From Lasiodiplodia sp. COLG20 (lineage: Eukaryota; Ascomycota; Dothideomycetes; Botryosphaeriales; Botryosphaeriaceae): a DNA stretch of 64,000 nucleotides. The translations under genes and the position numbers were made by a program. The DNA is taken from the NCBI GenBank assembly GCA_009801085.1, contig VNWV01000007.1, positions 1,426,001-1,490,000 of the forward strand, read 5' to 3'. The notes below the pieces were generated by a model. It worked only from the letters and a program-made list of their open reading frames with translations, ran no database searches and had not been told where the DNA came from. Of the stretch, positions 54,944-64,000 are shown in pieces (position 1 is the stretch's first letter; each line of letters begins with the position of its first letter).

Positions 54944-56852
54944 ATGGCTGAGCCATCGCCCAAACGCCGCAGAACATCTGCCGAGTCTCCCGTAGTCTCC
55001 GAGACTGGCGATTTCCGTCCGCGCAATACCCTACGAAGGACGCCTCCGCGCCGTCCATCGTTCCTGTCTCCAACCAAAGCCAGCCTTGCCCGGTTTAATC
55101 CCGAGATCCTGTCGAGACGCGCCTCTACCACGTCTGCAGTCGCTGAGCCCGATGAGCCGTCGAGGTCCCCTAACCGCGGACAACGAGCACTCGCGTACGT
55201 GCTGGGAGAGAGCCATCAGAACCCGGACTTCCCGCTATCGGATGGAAACGCCGCCCCTGCAGCACAGCAACATGGCGAAGAACGCAGGCATTCGATAGGC
55301 GGGCGTCTGCTCCCGAGCAGAGACGTTCTCCAGGCGGCCGCAGCGGATCAATTGGCGCAGGAGAGCGCGGCCCATGCGGAGAGGAGGACTGATGTGGAGG
55401 ATGACTTGCCCACGTTTCCGAAAGGGTCACCGGCTGCGAGACCAGATTTGCCACCACATGCCGGTCTTTTCTCCTCGCCAAGTAAGAAGGCGAGGAGGAA
55501 TAAGTCGCTGGGCCAGCGTCTGTCGTCACCCTTTAAGCCGAGAGAGTTACCTCTCAGGCCGGAACCTGCGGACAGAGAGGCGCAGGTTGGTGCAGAGAAC
55601 CCCAGTCCGAGAGGAGGAAAACCGGTGCGGGAAGAAGTGCAGGAGTCGCCGCGGGCAATGAACTCCGCCATAGCCGAGCAAAGATCAGCGCCTGCGATGC
55701 CGAAGGTGGAGGCTGATCCGATGGAGAAGGAGAAGGAACGGCTGGGAAAACAATTACAAGATATGCAGGAAGAGATCAAGCAGTACGAGCGAGAGGTTGA
55801 GCGCAGTCGCACGGTTCCCGGACATGAGAGCGCCGAGGACATATCTACCCTAGTCTCTCTTATCACCAAGGCCGATTCGTCACTACCGGCTTCGAGGCCA
55901 GAAGTTCCACCACTATCCTCTCTGCTATCCGCTTTCTTGCCTCTGGCAAAACCTATTCATCCGCCGTCCGAGAAGCCCGAGAAGCCGTTGCCTTCTCATG
56001 AGCCTATTGAATTGGATACTCCGCTTCCATACTTGAAATTGTTCACTACTTTTCAGTACGACTCCAGGGTAGATGTGGATAATGAGTCGGGGCACCAGAT
56101 CCATTTTACCAGCATACGCTCCCCGGGTTCCCTACTCCATCTCGACCTAGAGCTGTTTGTAGACCCTGCCACTCGCAGTGTTTCGAAATTAAACATCAAA
56201 TCACTTTCACCCTGGGCATCCCACGAACTAGGAACATGGATCAGATCACGAGCTGCCGAAAATGACGTGGGTGCAGTATGTTGGGCTACCGAGTCTTACT
56301 ATGACGTCGCCGTCAAGCGTGCGCAGTGCTGGGCGCGTTGCTACAGGAAGTTCGCCCGCCTCTTGGATCCGGAGCGAAAGGGCAAAGGTGGCAAGAAAAA
56401 CGTCCAGCGTGGGGGGCCCCAGCATGACGCCCCTACGAGCTCGAACCTTCTTGAAGAGGAGACCGAAGAGGTCTCGGGAATTGGCAGTGATCTTGCAAGT
56501 GGGAGCCAAGAAGAAAGCCCGATGGAGAGATTGGAACTGCTGCAACGCTTTGGTCGCGATAGCGTTGCTTTCCAGAGCAAGCATGTCTTGTTCAAAGTAT
56601 CTTGGAAGATTCGTTTTGACTGGACTGGCGAGGCAGAGTCGGTCGTTGGTGCAGATGCAGCCTTGCCTGGTGTCTGTAAGTGCTTCACGGTCGGAGCATG
56701 TATGGGATTTTGCTAATAACATAACTACAGGGCACGAAGCGGATGATCGAGGCTCTTTTCGTAAGATTTCAGCAACATTTGACCAGTTAGCACTCGAGAT
56801 GGGTGTCTTCGAAGCAACGAAGACGATGGTCGGGTTACTGTTTAACGAATAA
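54944..56852 (+). CDS. Coiled-coil protein with conserved C-terminal domain, possibly kinetochore (617 aa)
   Basis: Exons are 54944-56675 and 56731-56852; the 55-bp intron starts GTAAGT and has TGCTAATAAC as branch site. The basic N-terminus (PSPKRRRTS, PTKASLARFNPEIL) looks nuclear and carries phosphorylation-type SP sites. Residues 265-290 form a coiled coil (KERLGKQLQDMQEEIKQYER). The C-terminal 250 residues are the structured part: LPYLKLFTTFQYDSRV, HLDLELFVDPATRSVSKLNI, WATESYYDVAVKRAQCWARC, and after the intron joint VSWKIRFDWTGEAESVV..LPGVWHEAD, ending GVFEATKTMVGLLF. The order of coiled coil then RWD-like domain resembles CENP-O/P-type subunits of the inner kinetochore, but I cannot confirm this. 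The nuclear role is a guess; the gene model is strong. Confidence 0.75.
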
Positions 56853-56964
56853 TGCCTGCACATTGCTAATTATGGCTTCGAAAGACTATTAGTCCCACCA
56901 CGGGATATGGATACGCCTTTGAAGTTTCATCTGTCCGGGGGAACCACTAGAAAGAAAAACGCTG

Positions 56965-58213
56965 CTACTGGGTAATCTCTGGCAGAGTGCCCCTTGACCT
57001 TTCCCGTTCAATGTCGGCATCCTTTGGCGTTCTCCTGGCAATGGCACGGCCGTGATCCTTCCTGGACTGCCGGTGCTCCTCGCTCCGGGCGGATCTCTTC
57101 CTCTTGTGACGTGGCCGGTCGCTGTCGCCTTCGTCACTGACGGGCATTATTCTGCGGCGAGAATCTTCGGGAGCAGCGCGGCCGTGGGGCGAGCGAGAGT
57201 GGCGCGGAGGACCGTTGCGGTGGCCTCTGAGGACTATTGAGCTTCGTTCCATATCGTCGCTTGAGGTGCTTTGGCCATAAGTGCCGTTCGAGTCTGGCAG
57301 CAGTCTGGCCTTGTTCGTCACTCGCCGCTTCAGCATGTTGAAATGCTCCATGTCGTCCATGGTGGCCGTGCGCTCGTCGCCCGTGTCCAGCTCATCAATC
57401 TCGTATGCGCAGTTGTTGGGGGGCGCCCTCCATACCACGAGGCTGTTGTCGGTGACGGCCGGGTAGCGCATGTGCGGCTCAGGCAGTTCAGCGCCGGCAG
57501 GAACGTGGATCCACTCGCCACCGCCACGCGGGCCGCCCATGGTGTGCAGCGTGGCGAAGGCACGCTTCTCGTCGAGGGCGATGTCCTGGCCCTGCGACTT
57601 GAGCAGCACCTTCTCCCTCCAGTTGGTGCCAAAGCGCCTCGCCATGGTCTCGGAGCAGAGCTTCACCAGGTTCTGAAGCACTATGACCTGGATGTCGAAG
57701 CGCGGCTCGCGCTGGTAGCGCTCCCAGAAATGGTTCACCTTGGCGTACGCGTGGGACTCGACAAGCCTGACGAAGCTCGCGTTGGGGATCAGGTGGGCTT
57801 TGGCCTTGCGCTCGAAGAAGCCGATATTCATGCGCCAATTGATGGCACACGTGTACTTGACCAAGTCTTTGTTGTCTTGGCCCACAGGCTGGCCGCTCCA
57901 GTTGAAAGAGATCTTGCCTCCAGGCTGCAGTACATGGCACATGGCTGAGGTGCATGGGTGTCAGCATACGCGTTGCAATCGCTACAGCGCCAAACTTACT
58001 TTCGAGCTCTCGTTTGAGGTTTTCATGCTCGATTTTGTTCATGGTCGTCAAGCCCGCGAAGGATGCGAGCACGCCCGCTCCCACATGCACGAGGTGTGAG
58101 GCCCTGCCGCCCCACTCATTCAGTAATCTCTCAAAGCTAATGGTCTGACGACTTACCCCATTGCTGCTGCTTCGTGATTGACGTATCGGCAGGGGAGAGG
58201 GAGGCGAAGCCAC
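56965..58213 (-). CDS. Protein of unknown function (397 aa, 2 exons)
   Basis: Exons are 58213-58000 and 57944-56965; the 55-bp intron starts GTAAGT, has CTGAC as branch site, and the joint reads KRELETMCHVLQPGGKI. Codon use and length mark it as a real gene, but I recognise no family. A Ser-rich N-terminus precedes a mildly hydrophobic stretch (HLVHVGAGVLASFAGLTT). The core at about 75-250 looks globular, with INWRMNIGFFERKAKAH, VNHFWERYQREPRFDIQVIV and MGGPRGGGEWIHVPAGAELP. The last 130 residues are Arg/Ser/Asp-rich and disordered (RPRHKRKRSARSEEHR). A GTAAGT at the 58150 region could start a 42-nt in-frame intron; leaving it in keeps the frame open. RNA binding is conceivable from the basic tail, nothing more. 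Confidence 0.7.
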
Positions 58214-58910
58214 GGCGGAAGCGATAAGTGAGAGTCAGTCTTCTTTTACACTCGAGCGACTTTCAATTACGAGGCCCCGCACCAGCATGATCAATACCAT
58301 GGTAGACAAATCCCTGTACCGTTACTGCTCCATCCTCCAGATATAGAAGGTGTACCACCTGTTGAATCCCAACAGACCGGAGTCACAATGAAACACCGCC
58401 ATGTCTCATGATTACTATATCCGCTCTTTTCTGCAAGTTGTACGAGCCGACCACATAGCAGTGACTGCTTCGATATTGCAAAATAGGAAAAAGGAAGAGC
58501 AGCAAGAACAAAGGCCTCACGCCCCTCCGAATATATCCTTGATTCGAGTATACCCTTGATTCACAAATCCCACCAAACCTTTTTAAACTTCGACACGACA
58601 CCTTTGTGGTGTTTGGCTCTCTGGTCGTTACGTCATGGTCCCAGATGACACCCACTTGGCTCATCGTTTGAGAATTTGTGCACGGTTCTGTATAGACGCC
58701 TGCTGATGCCGTGTCTTTCAGTCCGTCATCATGCAAATTTCCATGGCGAGCACCCGGCGAGGAGAAGCCGAGGAATTTAATCCATCTTCTGTCTCATGGA
58801 ACCCACTCACTTGAGCAACACACTAGAACTAGAATGACGCTAGCTGTAGTAAATCATGCTCTCTCCGGGCCTCATTTTAGCCTTGGATAGAAACGTCTAG
58901 CCAGTCCGCT
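58214..58910. other. Intergenic, nothing recognised
   Basis: About 0.7 kb between two same-strand genes: promoter of the 397-aa protein gene and 3' region of the small paralogue. A/T-rich, no repeats seen. Confidence 0.5.
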
Positions 58911-59506
58911 CTATGCTCCATCTCCCTGGAGCTTCTTCAACACCGTGCCTTTCCAATCACGTCCAGACTCGCTTGCCATGAAAGACTTCAGTTCATCCAG
59001 AAACTCCCCCAAGATCTTCTCCCTATGTTCAGCTGGAATAGCAAACAGCATGTCCTTTCTCCTTCGGCTCTTGTATTCGCCGTGCTGTTCGAAAAATGTA
59101 AGATTATCGACGAGCTGTGTAAGTCCTAGCAATCGCCCAGGGTCACCCTCAGAGGGGTTGCGTTCGTGGGGACGAAAACAGGTTCCAGTGACAATGAGCA
59201 TGACTGTATATTTGCGCGTGTAGAGGCTTGTCTCTGGCATGTCGGACCAGGGGCCAGCGTAGTGGAGAGTTCCTGTGTAGTTTTCCGCGACATCGACCGC
59301 AATTTGGAAACGAACGCCAGGACAAACTTCATTTGCGTAAGCTGTCCTCGTCAGCCATGTTATACGCTTCAGAGTCCGCCGCAAGACCACACCTACCGTG
59401 TATTTCATCTCTGAGCATCCGCTCACCCCGCGAACAAGAGAAAAAGGTGCTAAACAGATGTAAGCCAAGGGTACTAAAATTCGCAAAGGCCAGGCACTTA
59501 CCCCAT
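58911..59506 (-). CDS. Small uncharacterised protein, paralogue 1 (162 aa, 3 exons, 5-nt first exon)
   Basis: Exons in transcript order are 59506-59502 (just ATGGG), 59449-59397 and 59341-58911, with introns of 52 and 55 bp; the second has GGCTGAC as branch site. The joined protein starts MGTFFSCSRGERMLRDEIHA and continues YANEVCPGVRFQIAVDVAEN. The C-terminal half contains FAIPAEHREKILGEFLDELK and ends DWKGTVLKKLQGDGA. No signal peptide or membrane segment. The next gene (60059-60759) has the same ATGGG|GTAAG start and a similar C-terminal pattern (FPPEARRAALEGLREAV), so I treat the two as diverged paralogues. Without splicing the frame has no ATG near its start. Function unknown. Confidence 0.65.
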
Positions 59507-60058
59507 GTTAATCGGCACACGTGTACTAGCCTAAGTTCTTTGGATAGTCTGGGGATGCAAGTAAAGCTTCAGAGGGAGGAAGTCCTCGGTATTTAAAAGA
59601 CACTAACTTCGGACGAATGACTGCTTCAGAATGGCTACCACGGTTCTCCACACCACTGAGATTTCGGACCGCTGGTCAACGATGTGTTACCTGTCTACAC
59701 TTACGCACCATCTGATCAGCTCCGAGCTTTGATCCATGCCGCTGTTTTCTACTCACCTTTATCTAACATATACAACCTCTCCATTTTATGGTGTCTTTTG
59801 CGGGAATCAACAGGCACATGATCAAAACCTCATCTACTCGAATCATCGATGCTCCTAGGTACATGCACAAAGACGACATCGAATGCATTGTCGTGCTGAA
59901 CATGTATCTTCATGTATCTTCATTAGAATAAGGCACTGTGGCAGAGTTGATAAAAGCATATTAGCAAAACAAAGATCCTATTACTCCGCAATCAAAATAC
60001 CGTGACGGAGAAAAGCCCACTGTTATAAACGAACCCCCTCCTCCATCTGCTCGAAGAG
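59507..60058. other. Intergenic between the two small paralogues
   Basis: A 552-bp, A/T-rich spacer holding the promoter of paralogue 1 and the 3' region of paralogue 2. A short direct repeat (ATGTATCTTC twice) lies at about 59901-59922. Confidence 0.5.
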
Positions 60059-60759
60059 CTACGGCGAATACGGCGGCGGCCTCTGCGCAGCCACAGTTGA
60101 ACCACCCTGGCCGAACAAGCGCCGTATTCTGCGGGGCACCTCGCCGACCAGCCAGCAGCCCTCGGCAGCATCCCTCGCCGGCGTGGTCCCTTCCACGCAC
60201 TTATGGACGGCCAGCGCTCGAAAGCCACTGCCGAAACGCTGCTCCATGTCCGCCACGACCGCCTCCCTCAATCCCTCCAGAGCCGCCCGCCTCGCTTCCG
60301 GGGGAAAAGTGCCCCACTCGTCGCGGAAACACCACGCTTCGTAGCTGACGTCAAGCTCGTAGAGGGCGACGTGTGCACGAGTGTTGGACGGGCCGACAAA
60401 GGCCAGCTGCACGCTCGCGTGGCTGGCGACGAGCGAGCCGCCGTCGCCATCGCTGCGCGTCTCCTCGCAGTTAGCCCCCGGGGTGACGAGAATGCGGAGA
60501 GAGCCGGCGGATGGGTGAAGGATCTGGGCGTATGCTGGCGACGAGAAAATTTAGGCGTTAGAGTCTTTCCACTTTGGCACTTTGGGACGAGTATGTTGGA
60601 AAACTTGCTTGAGATTTCGTTTTCGAGAGCTGTGCAGCGCTCATGGATGGCCCGGAGCCAAGTATCCTCCCATTTTGGTTTGCTTCCGTGTGCTCTGTAG
60701 TACATACATTAGTCGGTGGAGACTAAAGCATGGGGTGCTTTGTAGAGCCCTTACCCCAT
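60059..60759 (-). CDS. Small uncharacterised protein, paralogue 2 (200 aa, 3 exons, 5-nt first exon)
   Basis: Exons in transcript order are 60759-60755 (ATGGG), 60694-60573 and 60534-60059. Intron 1 is 60 bp with a CGACTAAT branch site. Intron 2 would be only 38 nt (GTGGAA..CTAAC..GCCAG), shorter than any other here. The joined protein reads MGAHGSKPKWEDTWLRAIHE, then CTALENEISSKFSNILVPKC, YAQILHPSAGSLRILVTPGA, VQLAFVGPSNTRAHVALYEL and FPPEARRAALEGLREAVVAD. Alternatively, the 38 nt are coding (SGKTLTPKFSRR) and a one-base frameshift breaks the gene. Either way exon 3 is clearly protein-like. It lies 552 bp upstream of paralogue 1 on the same strand. Function unknown. Confidence 0.6.
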
Positions 60760-61021
60760 GGCAGATAGACCCTAGTTGCGCCGGGTTAGACAGGAAGGAA
60801 GCACTAGCTAATTTCAACACAGATATAAAGGAAAATCTCGTAAGGGTGCGTTGAACTTTTAAAGGAAGCCGAGAAAGGTGCCACTTCGAACTGCGATCTC
60901 ATCACCATGGTTGAGAGATTCTACAGGCAAAAGTTATAATAGCTAAGGCGCTCGCTACTAGCGCCTCGCCTGGTGACATTATCCATTTTTCTATATGTAC
61001 ATGGCATTTTATTTTACGCAA

Positions 61022-62453
61022 TTAGGCCTTCTGCGTCAAGGAGAAGCCAAACTTGCATACCCTCGCCGCCACTACGCTCATGCTGCCTCCGATGGTGACG
61101 ATGCCACCAAAGAGCCACAAGGCAGTAAAGCCATGCTTACTCTGGATGGCGCCTCCGATGGGCGTGCCGACCAGAATGCCGATGGCGATGCATGAGAAGG
61201 CCTGACCCATGCGGGTGCCGATCTTGCTGCGGTCGGGGCTGAGCAGGACGAGGATGGGCGGAGGCAGGCTGACAAAGGTACCGGAAAAGAAGCCGTAGAG
61301 CACGCAGAAGACGACGAGGCCGCCGAGATTCTTCACCGCGATCAGGCAGAGGATCAGCACGCCCGACAGCAAGGCGCACGGGGCGATGGTGTTGAAGCGA
61401 CCGATGCGGTCGGCCAGCATGTTGGGGAAGATGCGGCCGAAGGTCGACGACGCATTCATGATGGACAGCATGTAGAAGGCCAGATTCTCCGACGTGATGC
61501 TCCGGTCGAGGGCGTAGAGCTGGATGTAAAAGAAGGGCGTGTACAGGCCCATGAAGACAACCATGGCACCGAAGATGAAGAGCACGTACGGCGGCTCCTT
61601 GAAGGCGGGCAGGTCGAGCATCTTGCGGCGCGAGGCTGGGAGCACGCGGACCTTCATGCAGAGATTGGGAACGAGCAGCGTGGCGAGGGCGATGAAGCCG
61701 ATGATGCGCGCTGTCCAGGGGAAGCCAATGGGGCCGATCAGGCGGTGCAGGAGGATAGGATAGATGACGCCGCCTATACTGCTGCCAGCGGCAGCGATGC
61801 CGGTTGCCGTGGCGAGGCGTGTGGTGAAGTAGGTGCTGAGAATGGCAACGCTGGGCACGAAAAGGCAGCCGGTGCCGGCTCCAATGCAGAAGGCTTGGGC
61901 CAGCAGAACTTGCCAGTAGGCGGTGCAGAGACTGAGCATCATCTGGCCGAAGACGACGAGAAAGGAGCCGATGATGAGGAGGTGGCGGAAATAACCCGCG
62001 TCGTAGATGGGCCCGGTCAGAGCGCCGACGAGCATGAGCAAGTAGGCTTGCACAGAGCCGATCCATGAGATGGCCGAAGGGTTCGAGTCTTTCAACAGAT
62101 CGCTTTCGTAGTACGTCTGGTAGCTGCCGAACGAGTTCACAATGCCCCTGATTAGAGAGTCAGCCTGGAGCCTGTTCCAGCGTCGACAGCACTTACCAAG
62201 AATTGAAGAAAAGGAAGAAGGCGCCCAGGACCTGCAGCCAGGCGAGCAAGCCTCCATTTGGCACCGACGAAACATTGTTTATCGAGTGCTTCGACTTCCT
62301 CGACACCGTCTTCTCCAGCGGCCGCGTCTGAACAGCAGCTTCAAGGTCCGTCTCGGACAGCTCCTGGGGCTGGTCCTTCTTCTCCGGGTCCGTGTCAGGT
62401 GCCGAGGCCGTGGACGACATGGTTGACTCGGCCCTCTCGATGTCGTCGCGCAT
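61022..62453 (-). CDS. MFS transporter, monocarboxylate (MCT/MCH) type (460 aa, 2 exons)
   Basis: Exons are 62453-62197 and 62147-61022; the 49-bp intron has GCTGACT as branch site and the joint reads FFLFFNSWGIVNSFGSYQTY. A hydrophilic N-terminus of about 60 residues precedes 12 membrane segments. The first carries PNGGLLAWLQVLGAFFLF, then SWIGSVQAYLLMLVGALTGP, CLFVPSVAILSTYFTTR, ATGIAAAGSSIGGVIYPILL, a central cytosolic loop (RVLPASRRKMLDLPAF) and IGTRMGQAFSCIAIGILVGT. This is the fungal MCT-like group that includes yeast Mch proteins; members move riboflavin (Mch5), carboxylates or unknown solutes. The substrate cannot be told from sequence. No neighbouring genes suggest a pathway. Confidence 0.9.
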
Positions 62454-63467
62454 CTTCAATTCTTGCGAGCTGGGGCTGGACTTGAAGGATCAGCCTCGGC
62501 AGACGGCTGCGGGGTGGTGGTTGCGTCTGTGGCGCTCCCGGTCGAAGGAAGCGGAGATCACAACGCGCCGTCCAAAAGGTCGAGGAAGAGGATGGGAGAG
62601 GCGACGGGAGAAGACGAAAAAAGCGGACCAAATAGGGAGCCAAGACGTATCAGGCGAGCGGCAAATACGAAAATCTGGCAAGAAGGCGAAGCAGAAAAAA
62701 AAAGTCGAGATCGTAAGAGCGCGGAAATGATTAGCCCCAAGGAGGCACGGAGCACGTCACAAACATGGAGACGACGCCTTCTTTATCCCCCAGCGCCTTT
62801 GCAACGAGGCCCGGCCCCGCGTTTTCGTGTTATTCATCATGGTGCTCCCATGACCCGCCGGCCTCTCGCGCTGTTTGGAGAGCGAGAGCGGCAATGCTGC
62901 CCCTTGTGTGCTGTTGCCGACGTGCCGGCCCGTGTGCTCCTTCCCTGCTGGCCATTGGTGGCCGCACCTTAATTCCGCCTGTATGAGGTAAGCACTCTAA
63001 TTCGCGTCATACGTCCCATGCGAGCATCTCACCCTACTACGCCTGCGCTGAGAAATGCGCTCCGATTGCGGCCCGTAGAAACTATACCGTCTTAGTTGAT
63101 GCTTGCTACACGAGAACAAAGAAGATAGAGAAAAGCTAATCCTGTGGTATACAAGTCGTCATGTCGTCATTCTTTTCCCGGTTCAGCACTCTCCCTTTTT
63201 TGCTTTTTGTTTCCCGTCCATCCAACCAAAGAAAGCAGGAAGCCTCCAGCCAGCAAAGAAAATCTTCATCCATCCTTTCCTTTCCCATCCATGACGAAGA
63301 AGAAATCCGCCAAATTAGTCGCCCCTGGGAAATCGCAGAATAAGATTTTGGTCCAGAATCCCCAAACGCCACCCGCTCGCTATGCAAATGCCATATTATG
63401 CTTTTTGTTTCTTTTCCCACCAACCCGACACATCAACAGCGAGAGTAATAAAAACCAATCCAGGCAA
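62454..63467. other. Intergenic, transporter promoter and downstream 3' region
   Basis: About 1 kb. The forward frames at 62463-62972 are Arg/Lys-rich and lie in the transporter's upstream region. The right half (63100-63460) is the 3' region of the last gene. No repeat or RNA gene seen. Confidence 0.5.
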
Positions 63468-64000
63468 CTAGTGCATCTGCTCGTCCGACGACGTGGGGGT
63501 ATCAATGTCTTGACGCGAACGCCCAAGACGGTGTCCGGATGCGTGGTGCGCCGACGCCTCAACCCGCTCGCACCACACCATGCTTTGCTTCATGCCCTCG
63601 TCGCCCTCCACCTGGCTGCGTACCTTCCTGCGACGCGCCTCACGTTCTGCAACCACCGCCTGCATCAGCTGAGCCACCCTGCCCCTGCCCAGACGGCTGC
63701 AGAGCGCAAAGTCTTCGAGCAGAGCCTTGAGCACAGGGAATGGCAGCGACAGGAGGATGCCCGACAAGATGCTGTTGACGTACTGCGATGGGCCCGTCGA
63801 GTCGACCGGCACCTCTCCGAACCGAATCTGGCTAAGACGGGGGTTGCGGCTGACCGGCCTGGCCTCCTCCATCGATGGCCTTCGCCCAATATCGTGGAGA
63901 GGCGCCGCAGACGTGTCAAGCTCGAAGTCTTCAGGAAAGTTGTGCACCAGGAATCCGTTGATCGTCTGCAGGAAGTGCGTGCTGTACGACCCATAGCTGG
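63468..64000 (-). CDS. C-terminal part of an uncharacterised protein (runs off window)
   Basis: The frame is open from the right edge to a stop at 63468, about 177 codons. It begins SYGSYSTHFLQTINGFLVHN, has RPSMEEARPVSRNPRLSQIR, then a helical hydrophobic block PSQYVNSILSGILLSLPFPV followed by LKALLEDFALCSRLGRGRV and a helix rich in Arg and Glu (LMQAVVAEREARRRKV). The tail is polar. I recognise no domain; the hydrophobic block may be a membrane-associated helix or a packed helix pair. The start lies outside the window. Confidence 0.7.
   Translation of the reverse strand, partial: SYGSYSTHFLQTINGFLVHNFPEDFELDTSAAPLHDIGRRPSMEEARPVSRNPRLSQIRFGEVPVDSTGPSQYVNSILSGILLSLPFPVLKALLEDFALCSRLGRGRVAQLMQAVVAEREARRRKVRSQVEGDEGMKQSMVWCERVEASAHHASGHRLGRSRQDIDTPTSSDEQMH

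Noticed and set aside
58160..58210. Extra 42-nt intron in the 397-aa protein gene
   Set aside because: A GTAAGT and an in-frame AG exist, but the length is short and retaining it keeps the frame open; left unspliced pending reads.
1..64000. tRNA or rRNA genes, transposon or viral ORFs
   Set aside because: No cloverleaf-like segment with a GTTCGANNC box in context, no reverse transcriptase, transposase or viral replication motif was seen on either strand by eye.

Overview
The window is nuclear DNA of a filamentous ascomycete (Pezizomycotina), most likely a dothideomycete. The evidence is compact genes with 49-60 bp GT..AG introns and CTAAC/CTGAC-like branch points, plus ERG6, lunapark, SLT11, MZM1 and an SFL1-type factor in their filamentous-fungal forms. 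There are also F-box and BTB genes of the style common in Dothideomycetes; the class-level assignment is inference. I place 31 protein genes, two cut by the window edges, and see no tRNA, rRNA, transposon ORF or CRISPR array.

Layout. 1-7.7 kb: a partial BTB gene, a small conserved membrane protein, a DUF3445 (heme-dependent N-demethylase-type) protein, a repeat-rich membrane protein in a minisatellite-rich locus, and a small mitochondrial protein. 8.3-20.7 kb: MSC1/ISH1, a disordered protein, LNP1 (lunapark) head-to-head with MZM1, SLT11 head-to-head with ERG6, and PDB1. 21.5-28.9 kb: a poly-His protein, XPT1, and an F-box gene head-to-head with an SFL1-like factor. 31-39.4 kb: a second BTB protein, a rhodanese plus tyrosine phosphatase, and a second F-box protein. 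41.4-46.9 kb: RPT6 head-to-head with VNX1. 48.6-57 kb: a secreted PAN-like protein, an smgGDS-like ARM protein head-to-head with DPM3, and an oxidoreductase-like mitochondrial protein head-to-head with a coiled-coil nuclear protein. 57-64 kb: an unknown 397-aa protein, two neighbouring small paralogues with 5-nt first coding exons, an MCT-type MFS transporter, and the C-terminus of an unknown protein.

Most genes are unrelated housekeeping functions (mitochondrion, ER, sterol synthesis, proteasome, splicing, vacuole); this is not a biosynthetic or defence cluster. Six head-to-head pairs share intergenic promoters of about 300-760 bp.

The least explained parts are the two small paralogues at 58.9-60.8 kb, the minisatellite locus at 4.7-6.7 kb flanked by copies of a short palindromic repeat (a third copy lies at 40.44 kb), and several conserved-looking proteins without a clear function. 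Exon structures were joined by eye from splice signals and reading frame; they have not been tested against transcripts.
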